In this document: positions 44,653 through 56,800 of the stretch, piece after piece
How the letters are laid out: the number at the start of each line of letters is the position of its first letter
Position numbering within the stretch: the stretch's first letter is position 1
Source: Stereum hirsutum FP-91666 SS1
Lineage: Eukaryota; Basidiomycota; Agaricomycetes; Russulales; Stereaceae
Direction: 5' to 3'
NCBI RefSeq assembly: GCF_000264905.1
Contig: NW_006763147.1
Location: 1,045,709 to 1,109,708, forward strand
Length of the DNA: 64,000 bases
Notes under the pieces: generated by a model
Databases searched by the model: none
Told to the model about the DNA's origin: nothing
What the model saw: the letters and a program-made list of their open reading frames with translations, nothing else
Made by a program: the position numbers and the translations under genes

Positions 44653-45916
44653 CTACGAGGCAGTCGCCCCAAACCCACCACCTCGACTCGCCGAGAGCTC
44701 CTGGCCTAGCTTATATCCTAGCACCTAAATCACATCCCAGTCCACTCAGTCGAAGCACAGGGCAAACAAACGGGGTGGAGTGAAGACGAGACGAGACGTA
44801 CCTTATCCCAATCGATTTTCTGACGCGTCAAAGGCAGAGCTCTCCTGAGCCCCTTGAAGGTCTTCTCTCCCATATCCTGATACGTATTGTTCAACGCTGT
44901 CTGGTACTTGCTTTCTTCATCTTCGATGAGTGCTAAGATCTTCGAAGCCGAGGGACCAGGCGAAGAGGAGGATATTGTAGGTGGGAGGGAGATGGAAGCG
45001 GTGTGTTGGGTTTCGAGTTGGACCTATCGGAGATATTTAACTCAGTTTGAGTACCGAGGGAGCTGAACGGACGAGTGGAAGGAACGTACATTTCCCTGCT
45101 CGTAATAATGGACGTTCAGCAGAAGCCGACCCGAAATTGTCTTCGCCTCCAGATCGACAACGTACTCTGACCGCCACCGACCTGACCAGTAGTTGTTAGG
45201 GTTGTACTTGTTCGCGACGACTTGGATAGTGAAATGCGTAGATGATCCTGGGGTAGAGAAGACGGAGGCGACGCCATCGTGGAAGTGACCGAAGAGATAA
45301 GTGAGTGTGGAAGATTCAAGTGCGGCGCTGAACAAATGTACACCGCGTTAGATCACGAGTGTATGGACCCAGGGATTCTAGGACAGAATGTTACCGGAAT
45401 GGCTCTGATTCAGGGTTAGGTTCATGGGTCTCCGGTTCTGAGGATTCCTGATGGTGGACGTCGATGAGTACAGTAAATAGGAGAGATAGTAGGGGAGACG
45501 CACTAAAGCTACATGGTCAAACACAAAGGTCGTCTTCGATCGTGGATCCAAGAATCTGTTCTCCTCTCCTTCAACCTTCGCAGCGGTGCTGACGATCGAC
45601 TAAACCAGAAAAGTTCCATCCTCAGCATGTCATGCCAGACCTGTCAGCAATGCGCGTACTTGATGGTTGACGCCGGGCACATCTGCCACAATGAATTGTG
45701 CGAGGTTGTACTCTTGAAGGGCGGGGTAGACACCTCCTTGAAGACTCTCGTCGTCCGAGATAATATTCCGAACGTCTATGGATAGTTCACGAGTGAGTGA
45801 GACCTTGAGACAGCGTGTACGCGCAGTTGCTGACCGTTTAGCACATCATTGATCTCTCCCGGCGGAGATTGGAGAAGAAAGCGGGAGACAGCCTCAATTC
45901 GATACTCTGTATCCAT
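44653..45916 (-). CDS. CAP1: F-actin-capping protein subunit alpha
   Basis: Alpha subunit of the heterodimer that caps barbed ends of actin filaments. 292 residues in seven exons: 45916-45835, 45775-45660, 45599-45504, 45447-45395, 45327-45090, 45023-44802 and 44724-44653. The start MDTEYRIEAVSRFLLQSPPG and EINDVLNDVRNIISDD fits CapZ alpha. So do RSKTTFVFDHVAL, FGHFHDGVASVFSTPGSSTH, FTIQVVANKYNPNNYWSGRW and RSEYVVDL, and LLLNVHYYEQGNVQLETQH. The C-terminal tentacle is represented by LRRALPLTRQKIDWDKVLGY. Length is typical of the family. All domains are intact. Confidence 0.95.
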
Positions 45917-46271
45917 GATTTACGAGTGATAAGAGACTGAAAGCAAGTCGAGAGAGCGGAATTGGAGAGCGTATGTGGTGGTGGTGGTAAACAAGAAACA
46001 AGTCGCGCTCCGAACGGATCTAGTCCTGCATAGCAGTTTACCTATTTAGGAGAACCCATCATGTCTCCGCCTCGATTCCAACGTCCAAGTCCACGGTGCA
46101 TGCCGACGAGTAAAGATAATGTCGTAAATCTGCACAGTGCCGTGTAGATGATCAAGGAAAGATGCAGCAGAAATTACAGTACAAAAGATGAACAATTCCG
46201 ACTCTACATATACATGTGGCGCGCCACGCAATAGAAGACAAGTCCATGCACGTCGACGTGGCTCTACCGCC
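45917..46271. other. Intergenic, CapZ alpha to isocitrate lyase
   Basis: About 355 bases: CapZ alpha promoter and isocitrate lyase 3' end. Nothing else seen. Confidence 0.45.
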
Positions 46272-48215
46272 TCACATCTTACTCTTCGAGAACTGCTCCT
46301 CCGTCACTCCCTTACCCATGGCCGCAGTAGACGAAACACCGCCCGTGACCGTCTTGAGCAAGCTGTCGACATACTCTGCTCCACTCCACTATTATGCATC
46401 ATTAGCTCTGTGGCCCAACTGAAAAAGTAAAGAGGGAACGGCAGGCTAACCTTCTGGTGCGTCAACATATCCGTGCCGAGTTCTCGTTCCTTCCTCTGGA
46501 CAAGCTCGACGTAGGCCTTCATACCCTCCTTCGAGTACTGTCTTGCGAACAGGTCCGAGATGTAACCGTTCGAGTGCAGACCACCGAGCTATCACGACCA
46601 AGCAACATTATCAGCACACGTCACGACAAGCCATGAAGCACAAGAAATTGAGTGCTAAGAACTCACTGTGATGAACTGCCAAACGAAGCCAAGCTTCGCC
46701 AACTGCCACACGTAGTCCTGCATCTCCGTAGTTCCCAAGCCCGCCGCGTCCCAGTTGAAGCTCGGACTCAGATTGTACGCCAACCACTGCTGCGGGTACA
46801 CGCTATGCACACCCTCCGCGAACTCTTTCGCCTGCGCCATAATCGGACTCTTCGTCTCCATCCACAAGAGGTCGGCATATGGGGCGAAGGCGATGGCGCG
46901 GTTGATAGCGCACTGGGTACCGCCCTGGTAGCGGTAGTATCCCTCCGAAGTCCTAGGCGCGTCCCAGTCCCAGAACGGAACAGTCTTCAGCCCGAATTCT
47001 TTCTGAGCGATGGCGAGAGCGGTAAGGTAAGATGCGTGGGAGATGCGCTGGGAGAACTTGGAAAGTGTGTCGGGTGAGGCGTTGGTTTGGGATTTGAGTG
47101 CGTCAGCGAGAACGGTGGTGAAAAGTTGAAGACCAGCTGCCGCGATCCACTCGTCCTCGATGGCTTGCAGTGTGTCGCCAGTCTTCCCCTGTGCCTCAGC
47201 TTCGATCATCGTCGTCACCAATGGCTTGAGACTAGCGTTCGTAGAGCCAAGAATGAAGGCGTGGTCCCGCTCGTCGACGTTCGTCGTGATTAGCGTCGCC
47301 GCCTCCGAGTCCGTACGCGCAATGACGAGGTTCTCGACACCCATAATATCGAACTGGAGCCGGATCGCCACGAGTCGGTTGATGTGCTCCTGGATGGGTA
47401 CGAGCACCTTTCCAGCCATATGACCACACTTCTTCGTTCCTGCGGCCTGATCCTCGATGTGTATTCCGGCAGCACCCTTCTCGACGAACATCTTGGCGAG
47501 CTTCATGACGGCAGTGATGCCTCCATGACCAGTATCGGCGTCGGCGAGGATAGGACGGAGGTAGTCGATGGGTGGTGTGGAGGAAAGTTCGGAGTCAGAC
47601 ATGCGAGAACGGGCTTCACGTTGTTTTCGGTCGTGGAACAGCTGAGCCATGAAGAGGTGCTCGACTTTGCCGGGCACGGTACTGTATGGGTAGTCTGAAG
47701 GAACGAATGATGAGATTTCTTGAATCGCTGGACGACATATTCCTGTGCTTACCAGCAAGATCGGGACCTGGCTCATTCGAACTCGAAGCAGTACTCGACG
47801 ACTGCCAACCCGAGACATAGACGGTCTCGAGGTACTTCGCCATCTGCGTAATCTGCACCGGATCTAGCCTAGCAAATTGTGCTCGGTATCAACACTCTAT
47901 TCAACGAACGATGAAAGGAGAAAAGAACGTACGCTCCGTAGGTATGCGATGGTGTCCCATTCTTGAAGTGTTCCGAGAAAATACTGAAGGCCTTCTTGCC
48001 TTGGAGATCGGACGGGTAGGATATCGGGATCGTGCCACGCTTTGAGACGACTTGGGCAGCAGTATAAGGACGCTTGACCTTAGCGAAGCGAGGGCTCTGT
48101 ATGTTCGTCGTTAGCCATCAGGGTGATAATAGCATTTGTAGTTTGGACGCACCTGCCACCATTGCTCCACTTGCTTCACCTCCGCTTCGAATTGTACTTT
48201 TTCAGCGTGCGACAT
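46272..48215 (-). CDS. ICL1: Isocitrate lyase
   Basis: Glyoxylate-cycle enzyme cleaving isocitrate to succinate and glyoxylate during growth on C2 compounds or fatty acids. 541 residues in six exons: 48215-48153, 48096-47933, 47868-47753, 47694-46667, 46588-46451 and 46388-46272. Signatures: [60 protein letters not shown], the catalytic loop [31 protein letters not shown], and [20 protein letters not shown]. The fungal insert region (SMSDSEL...) is present. The last residues are SKM, a plausible variant of the peroxisomal PTS1 signal, so peroxisomal (glyoxysomal) location is likely but inferred. The upstream region carries a TATA element and G/C boxes of the CreA/Mig1 type. Confidence 0.96.
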
Positions 48216-49429
48216 GGTTCACGATACTTGCTTCAAGATACCCGAGGAGTGTGTGATACAGATTTGGGATGTGCAGAGAGTTTGTTGAGCCAGAGATAGG
48301 AGTATGGCCGGGAGGAAGGATATTCGAGTCGTGGAGGGGTAAGCGGGTGTGCCATAGATCAGAGCGACTCAGCCTTATATACAAAGCACTCAAAACCATG
48401 TCCACAGATGACCGAATCCCTCGTCCTGTCAGTGAATTGCATCTGTTTCCGGTTTGTGGGGTCTGGTGCGGGACCAGGCTGGAGGGAGGCATCCCGCATA
48501 TGGCATGTGATTCCTCGAGACCAACATTCGCTCCTTTACCCCGCGTCAGAAAATTTGAAATTGGCTCGCTGGTGCGGAGATTACCCTTGAGATCACTTCC
48601 GTGGGTGCCACAACGCGCCCCGCATCCCCGTCCCCGACCGTGTGCGAGGGAGACGCTTCCCCAGTCCCGCTCCTTGCTCCTCCGCGATCGTGGGCGGGGA
48701 GCCGCATGTCTTCGATAACCACAGAGCCATATCCGCAGAATGTTGGAGGCAGCCGTGAACGCACTACTTCATGAAGTACACGCTCCATAGTCGTCGTCTG
48801 TGGGGGCGAGAAACAACGCCCGAAACAGTGAGAAAAGGATGCTCTCGAGAGCGTCGCATGACTTCTACGCCCACCTGTCACTGCTCACAGACTCAAAAGC
48901 GTCACCAAGTAGGACGGAACCAACGATGCATATGATACTATGAAGTACTCAATTAGGCAATGCGGATAAACGGAAAAGGCGTGCCGTGGTTCGTGCTCGC
49001 GCCTCAAGAGTGAGAGTTCCGAGAGCGCCCGCCCAGAGAACCAAAAGAGACGGAGACAAGAAACCATGGGTTTGAGCGGCGCGAAAGGACATCGCGCTCC
49101 GCAACTTGCCCTCCGCCAAGTCTGTTCATTATCTGTAGTCGCACAACCAAGCATGCACACGCTGTCGTGCACTGAGCGTATATGAACGTGACAGCAACTA
49201 GAGTCGTTTCGTCAGAAAGGAGCCCAGTCACTTTGCGCCCCTGTGGCGAAGGCTGGAGCGGTCTTCCGAATGAGTCCGATCCCGATGGCGATCAGTAAGG
49301 AGGCCCGACAGAACAAGGGTAAGGAAAGGAAGGCGTCAAGCGAGAGTCCCCCGGGAAGACGCGGACGTTGTCCGACTGTACAAGAATGCGCGTATAATGT
49401 ATTCCTTGGTTCCGTGAAGAGGAAAATCA
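48216..49429. other. Isocitrate lyase promoter region and ALG7 3' flank
   Basis: 1.2 kb between two minus-strand genes. Contains the TATA-like element at 48375 and C-rich boxes near 48615-48645 (CCCCGC on the plus strand, GCGGGG on the minus), matching the SYGGRG consensus of CreA/Mig1 repressors. A GTGGGG near 48800 also fits. No coding sequence recognised. Confidence 0.45.
48375..48381 (-). promoter_or_regulatory. Candidate TATA box of isocitrate lyase
   Basis: TATATAA on the minus strand about 160 bases upstream of the start codon, a reasonable position for a strongly inducible fungal gene. Confidence 0.4.
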
Positions 49430-51367
49430 TCACCGTCTGTCTCCGTCGTACACCAGGCCTGCCAATCCGTATCTGACCGTAAACGCAACCACACTCCCCG
49501 CGATCTGAAACAACCGAGCGTAAGCGTCTTGACTGCACCCTGATGTCCATAATGGCGAAGTGTGTAGATAGGTTCACTCGCCTGGACGCAAATTAAGACT
49601 TGCACGAGCCTCTTCTCGCTCATAGGCCCGAACCGTAGAAGTAAGAAGTTGAGGATCGTGAGATTGGTAGCTTCGAGGATCTGGCCCGTGCTCGGATGAA
49701 TCGTGAGTTCCGTGAGGCGGAGAGCGGAGAGCGTGCGGAGGACGAATGTTGTGAGGTTCGAAGGTGCTTTAAGGAAGAGGACCTTAGAGGGGTGGAGGAC
49801 GTTCGTGTCTGGGTCGAATCTGGTTGTACCGGTTCATCGGATGATTCGTGTACCAAAATACAAGAGTACCGGAAAAGAAAAACAAGTATGACAGCGGTTG
49901 TGCCGTCAGAAAGATAACGGTGGATAATATGGCCAGTGAGCAACTCTTGGCTCTTCTACCGTGAGAGAAGGGAAACCTGACATACCGTGGGACACGATGG
50001 CGAGGACAAGGCACCAGTCCGAAAAGCTGTGGACATGAAAGCACGAAGTTGAAAATTTGTGGGAGGAAGAACAGCAGGAGTGTCTTGGAGAAGTGGGCCT
50101 GAATGCCAACGACTGAAAACGCCATGCCGGTGACATAGCAGAGTGTATCTCCTGGGAATGCACGAGCGGGGTACCTACAAGATCCAGTCATGTCAACTAA
50201 CTGGCTAACTGGTGTAAACAGAGAGGAGGCTAAACGATGAAAGACTACGTACCAATTGTGGTACAGGAATCCCAGGCAAACACCCACCAGTGGCAACATG
50301 AAATAAAGACTGAATAGATGGCGTTCAACGAGTTCCTTGCTCCCGTAGGACATGCCCGCGCTCCATACACCGCCGACCTCGACTTCGGACGGGCTTCCGA
50401 GAAGGTGCATGGGTATGCTGAACCCAAATGGCCAAGGCAGGTACAGAAGGTCATTCAGAACGACAGAGAGTGCGATGATCAAGGCTTGCGAAACCTCAGA
50501 TCCATTGATTCCCGCAAGGATATTGATGCTGTTTGTAGTGAAGGTCGAAAGGAGGGCCATGTAGGCATAATATAGAGGGCCTGCAAGATCATGAGAAATG
50601 CGTTCAATTAGCGGGCACATATTAGTGCTTACCTAGGTTTAGAAGTGTGCCAAATATTCCACGAAGAGGTATTGGGACAACCACGTTGGTATTACCTTTC
50701 TCGGCGTAATATACCATGAGGAGAGGGATGGAAGCGATGATTGGTATGGGTAGTTTGTGGCGCCACCGAATGTCAAACACATCGTCCAGGAATCCCAGTA
50801 GAGTCGAGATTAGGAGAGACAGTAGGGACGAAAGATACACAGAGAGCTACCAATCAGATTGACATCAGAAGTCGGACAGAAATAGCAGAGTGAATCGGTG
50901 TGGCACCCACCTGGTAGTGAGGAAATGTGTTGATGATTATGCCTTCGTGGACCGTGAATTGTGGGCGAGATTCCGAGAGTGATATGGACGAGAAGGCGAA
51001 GGGTATAAATATAATGAGAAGTAGAATGTACACAGATGCACAGACGAGGCCCAAGCTCTCTGGGCTAAGAAAGTACTTCAATGAAATCGTGTGGCACAAC
51101 AAAGGGCAGACGTACGCACATTTGGGTGTTATAGGTCTTCAACAAGTCTCTTCCTCTCAGGTTAGCATTGATGAACGTCGGCCCAAGAGCAGGTACGAGA
51201 TAAAGTGTTGCTAGTAAAGCAAATATCGACAAGCCGATCGAAATGTAGAGGGCTGGTACAGAGGGAAAAGGCTCTATAAAGGGCCGAATAAAGAACCATG
51301 ATGCGACTGGTACCAAGGAGAGCAGCAGAACTGAAGACAGTTGTCTAGGTGCAGTTGGACTGCCCAT
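49430..51367 (-). CDS. ALG7: UDP-GlcNAc:dolichyl-phosphate GlcNAc-1-phosphate transferase
   Basis: ER-membrane enzyme starting lipid-linked oligosaccharide synthesis (the tunicamycin target). 481 residues in seven exons: 51367-51120, 51064-50911, 50846-50633, 50580-50253, 50174-49986, 49819-49582 and 49504-49430. Conserved blocks: PESLGLVCASVYILLLIIFI, LLGFLDDVFDIRWRHKLPIP, FTTNSINILAGINGSEVSQA, the Asp-containing YPARAFPGDTLCYVTGMAFS, FFLPQIFNFVLSCPQLFGLV, and PCPRHRVPRFDPDTNVLHPS. The ending YGLAGLVYDGDR is also family-like. About ten hydrophobic segments. The last intron starts with GC (CAG|GCGAGT), like intron 1 of ILV3. An uninterrupted frame through that intron exists but has no family resemblance. 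The start is the first ATG in frame. Confidence 0.95.
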
Positions 51368-51507
51368 AGTCAACTTTCACCAGACGAAACGATGGTTGTG
51401 ATGGTCCAGATGCAAGAAATATCTGAAGAATTTCGCAAAAATAACGTTGAAGACGTGTCTGCCACGTCGCGGACGCGACTTGTCGAAATACGCGTTTTGA
51501 TCACCTG

Positions 51508-53465
51508 ATGTCAGACCTTCTTCCCACCACCATCGCCGACGACGGCAAGCTTTCCCAAACAAAATCTCCAAATTCCGAAAATAATGCGCTCGAACATCTC
51601 AATAAGACAGGCTGCTATGTCAGGAGTGTAGAGGGAAAAGGGAGAGGTGTTTTTGGTGTGCTTTTCCTACATTTATTCCCCCATGATGGCATACTCAAGC
51701 AGTTGATTTTTTTTGATATTTTGGGCAGCGTCGGATGTCATACCAGCATGGACGGTTATTGAAATAAGCCCGGTCCTTTTTTTCTCGCCAGAAGAGTATG
51801 ACTTGCACGGAAGGCATACCATATTAGACCACTATACATTTAAGTGGCGAGATGGTCGGATGGCCTTAGCTCTTGGTCTCGGTGCGTATGGGCATATACT
51901 CTCTGAACGAACTGTCCATCTAACCCAGGCGGCAGGATCCTTGTTTAATCATTCGCAGTCACCCAACGTCTCCTTCACCCTCGATCCGACGACGGATTCC
52001 ATTAAGTACACCACCAGTCGTCAAGTTGAGCCTGACGAAGAACTCTGCATCTTTTACGGCCACAAACTATGGTTCGATGCGATCGATGCCGGTCCCAGCT
52101 CCACTGCAGTTTTATTTCAAGAACCAGATGACGGTTGGGGAGGTCTCGGTCCTTTGAGCGATGCCGTTGAAGGTTCAGATCTCGACGAAGACGAATCGAT
52201 GCTGGACGGCAATCCTGACGAAATCATCCTCGAGGAAGACCTTCCGTTCTCTAGAGTCAGGATCACACCAGATGAGGATGAAGAAGAAACTCCTGAATCC
52301 ATACGCACAAGTATGTGACTGGATGAATTTATTCGATGTCAATTGTACTGACGAGAGTAGTGCAGGTATGGGTAGTAGACATACCTGACCCTCGGCATCT
52401 AGCTGTCATGTTAAGGTACAGCCTAACGATAGCTTTTCATCCACCTGCAACCACTGACAGCGTGTTATTAGATGGCTTAAAGAAGCGAAACTCGACGCGC
52501 CCGAGCTCTCGCATCTCAAACGCATCCGCAAAGACCTTCAGAAGGGAACATCCACTCTCCTCATCAGCACCTCCCCTGATTCTCCAATGCTTCCATCCGA
52601 CGCTGGCTTCACTCTCCCTCCCCCTTACCAAATAACGGTTCCGCGTACCCCCGCCCTGACACCCAATTCCTTGAAGCTGAAAACTGCACTGTGGCCCACC
52701 ATCTTCACTCCTCGGCGTAAAGGCGAACCGGAGAACTGGCCGCGCGCAAAGTTGCGCTGGGCTCGGCGGGCCATGCGAGTCGTCGTCTCTGAAGCTCTGA
52801 AAGCTAAGGTCAAAGGAGAGGTACGACTTGGATCTTCATCCTACGTTCAGAGTGCCCTTCCGCTCATACGCCGTAATTAGTTGCCGATTGTGGCCCATGT
52901 GCCTACACCTTATGAGGACTCCAGCGAAGAACCGTTACCGTCGTTCACTGCACATGACACACGTAATTCAGCGCAACATCCTCTGCGGCACTCTGTACTC
53001 AACGTCGTCCGTCAAGTCGCTGACTTCCGTACGGAATCAAAAGCCACCCCACTCCTACACTCGTCACCTCCCCCCTCGCCTCTCTCAATGCCGACTCCGG
53101 CCACTCTTCTGGATTCAGCCCCAGAGACCTCACATTCCGTCACTACACTCTCGTCCACGCACTCGGGCGCAGGACAAACCGACGCCTCATCCAAAAACGG
53201 CCAGCACTACCTGCTCACCGGCCTCACTCTCTTCATCTCACACGAACCCTGCTTGATGTGCTCTATGGCGCTCACACATTCAAGAGTGAAAGAGGTTTAT
53301 TATCTGATCCCGACGAGCAAGACGGGAGGGTGTGGTGGTGTGGCTTGTGTGCCGAAATTGGAAGGGGTGAATCATAGATTCTTGATTGGAAAGTGGAGGA
53401 ACGATGAGGGGGAGACGATCAAGGGGACAGAAGGGCTGGTGATTGGAGATGACATAGACGCGTAA
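51508..53465 (+). CDS. TAD3: SET-domain / tRNA adenosine deaminase Tad3 fusion protein
   Basis: 554 residues in six exons: 51508-51655, 51729-51881, 51936-52310, 52361-52415, 52472-52820 and 52881-53465. Residues about 30-200 form a SET-type domain: GCYVRSVEGKGRGVFGASDV, the core SLFNHSQSPNVSFTL, and RQVEPDEELCIFYGHKLWF. From about 225 it is Tad3/ADAT3: VWVVDIPDP, an N-terminal RNA-binding region, HSVLNVVRQVAD (Val replacing the catalytic Glu of HAE, as in Tad3), and LFISHEPCLMCSMALTHSRV (zinc cysteines). Tad3 pairs with catalytic Tad2 to make inosine 34 in tRNA anticodons. The 54-nt intron 51882-51935 is in frame and inferred from GTGCGT...GCAG and SET alignment. No stop, promoter or break separates the halves; the joining introns are 50 and 56 nt. 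Confidence 0.87.
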
Positions 53466-53857
53466 ATTGTGTCGTGGCGCGCAGACCAACCATTGCGAAG
53501 GTCAGAGCGTGCTGGTGCTCAATCAGAAGTTATTATCAATCCCGTCATTCATCAGCCTCGTCTATCGTCCTGCATATCAACTTAAACTGCCTAAGGGCAT
53601 TCTGCTCTGGCGCTTGGCGTGTTGTGTGGCGACTCAGTTTTCGGGACTTTACGCCTTGATCTCAGCCCATGTTCATAAAACGTGTCCACCAGATGACCGT
53701 AATATGGTGTCTATGCGGTCACCTAGATAATCGATAGAGCTTATTTCCACAGCCGTGTTTCTCATGGATCTATATTTGGACTGTATATATGCCATGCTCT
53801 CGAACGGGGTGCGCCACAGTAATTCGTCGCTACTCCCGCTTCTCGAGATCAACGACA
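53466..53857. other. Intergenic, TAD3 fusion to MYND/DUF4470 gene
   Basis: About 390 bases, 3' end and promoter. Nothing coding recognised. Confidence 0.45.
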
Positions 53858-56800
53858 ATGGCTCATCCTCTTAACTTCCCTCGACACACTTATTTCTACC
53901 CCGTCGGAAACACATCTCCGGTTTGTCTTACTCAAGATGTCGCCCCAGAGCAGTCAGCCAGTATCCTTCTGCTCGGATGCGGCGATCCAAGGAATATACT
54001 CTTCACCTTGTACTCAGCTGCAGAGGCGCAGAATAAATGTAAGTGCAATCTATACTCTCCCGGTATACGCTCTCTAATCACGACTCCTCAGTCTCACGCA
54101 CGTTAGATATAACCTGTTGCGACGTCGAGCCGGCAGTCCTGGGTATGTGATTCGAGATACTACACGATTCCAATGCAGTGGACTGAGCACGAAGGGGCTT
54201 TAGCAAGAAACATCCTCCTATTCACGCTCATCATGGATACTGAACCCATCCTCGATGGCCCCCTATGGTCCATATTCTACGATTTTTACATCGACTCCTC
54301 TGCCATGCGCCTGCTAGTAGACCAGTGCCGTCGGCTCTCAGAAACCTCGACGGACATTGGCGCCTGGCATGCGAGCAAATATGGCTCGCTTCTCAGAATT
54401 TGCACGCAGCAAACACTCTCAGAACTTCGTCGTCATTGGGCCTTATACGCAGGCTTCGAGAGCTTACCTACTCGGAGAAAGGCCGCCGTCGAACGTGCAT
54501 TCTCCACTGCGCTCAAGTCTAAATCCGACACATATGAGCTTAACATTTCTTCGGCTCGCTCAGCCGGCCCACTCCGCCTAAATGCGCTACGCCTCGTCTC
54601 AGACCATTTCAATCGATTTTGGTCCTCCGGCGTGAATACACAAGACAAGGAAACGTTGGCGTCTGCTACTCTACTCAACCCGACGTTTGTATACTCCATC
54701 ACCGGTGAAGGCTTCTCTGTCCACTATGGCACCGACGCATTCTCTTCCTTTCATCTCGCTCCGGCCTTCGCGCATTTGGAGGGATCAATGGATAGCCCCA
54801 ACGGCGAATCCGCTGCCAGTCTCTTCAACTTCGTACGAGGCACATTCCAAGACTGGTGTCTCTCCTTCAAGGAGGTCGCAGAGAGAAGAACCTTGATCTT
54901 ACGGTTCGCGGCGGGCGATGCTCTCGCTTTTTGCACGCTACTCCACCATCGCAACCTTGATCCTCATGCTGAAAGCACAGTGTACGCCACTCGTTGGAAG
55001 GCTGATCTACTCGAGCTCGATGGCGGGGACTACTCGTCCGGTGCAGACAACGCCGCGCCTCAAGTGTTCGATGTTATTGAGACGTCCAATCTCACAGATC
55101 ATGTCGGACTGCAGAACATCTTAATCATCACACAACCCATCCTCTCGCGCACCCCATCGGCCGTCGTCTATACCGAAACTCTACTCCCAGCTTCGAGGGA
55201 CTCTATCAACGGCTTTCGTGAACTCATCTGCGGCGATATTACCACAGTATCTGTACTACTCGACCTCGTTCCATCATCTTTCGTGTCCAAGTTCACAACC
55301 CTCAATACTGCGCAGGAGGTAGTCTCACAGCACATGCATGCCGATGCCGGCCAATACCACGAACGAATGACATGGAAGGTCATGTCGCTCTCAGAATCGA
55401 ACACATCTCCACCAAGATCTCCCACCATTTCCTTCGAGCCAAAAGCGCTGGGCTGCTTACTCTTTGACCTCTATCTTCGCATGTTCAGCGACGAAAATAT
55501 GAATCCTTTGATGCAGTTCCTTTCGGGAAAGGGGGACATCAGCAACGTTGTGTCAAAACGCATCCGACTCATTCACAACACCAGAGCAACCTTCGTTGAG
55601 TTCGCGAGGATCGTCAAAAGTAGAACCACTACAAACTGGGCCCCAATCATGAACGCTTTCTTGGACCTCGTATACGCGGACAAGACTCTCCTGACAGGTT
55701 CCAACTACTTTCAGGACATGGCTTGCCAACTCCACCTAAACGGCGTGCACTCCGTGGACGTGCTCAAGCCCAACCCTTTGCGTGGCCGAGTAGCGTCGTT
55801 GCCGGGCTGGACAGACACACCGTCTATTGTTTTTATCGTTTTTCAGATACCTCGCCATCGGTTGAAACCACTTGAGGACTATCCCCTAGAAGAATTAGGA
55901 ACACCAATCCTACAGTGCGAAACTCAAGGTTCCAACTTTCACAACGCCTTCATGTCCATTCAGACGGCTTTTGGTTCTGTTACCAACGCTGCCAAGGCCG
56001 GTCAGGAACCGTCCCTCATTTTTCAAGCGGACGACGAAGGGTGGAATAGTGCGGCAGATCTGGTAGTCACTTTCGCGCATCCAGCCTGGATTCTCACCAT
56101 AGATCCCATGAGTACTCGCATCAGATTTGGGCTCAGATCGACGCCCGCAACCGTGCATCTCACGGCTACCTTGGGCTTCGAGCTCCTCATCTTCGATACC
56201 TCTATCAGTGACGAGCAACACGTCTTCCTGAGTCGTTCACGCTTCAGCACCCAGAGGCGGCCGGACACAGTCTATACCATACCACCCACCATGAATCCGC
56301 CCGTTCCTTCTGCAACAAATCACTCAACTGTTACCCTCGACGGTAGCTCTCAGAAAATCGCCACGTTTACCGTGAAAGCAACCATAGACGATCCGCGAGA
56401 ACAGGCAGTATTGGAGGGTCCCGCGCAGGTGAAGGTTGCTAGCACACAGATCTCGCCTTGTCGGATAGCGCTCAAGTTCGGTCAAGTGGAACGTGTTGTC
56501 CAATTTCCTTTTCCCGTTGACGGGACGCGGACCAGATTGCGAATAGCCAGAAAATCTCACTACATTGAGGTATGTGACCTCTTTTGAGAGATAAGTCTCG
56601 TCTAACTGGTGCCTTTTGACAGGCCACCGTTCCTCCTGCCGGTCATCGTACTCCTGGCGGTTTCTTCGTCAATAATTTCCCTCTCGTGCTACAAGGTGTT
56701 ACGCCCATTCCATGGAATATACACAGGCTCGTCCTCGATAAACTACCGACGGTCACGATCAACAAGCGGCACGAGTGGTTCAATCCCAGTATTTCGCTCA

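Noticed and set aside
47087..47698. Plus-strand open frames opposite isocitrate lyase
   Set aside because: Antisense shadows of a strongly conserved coding exon.
14293..51367. A glycosylation gene cluster (ALG6 and ALG7 in one window)
   Set aside because: They are 33 kb apart with unrelated genes between; chance linkage is the simpler reading.
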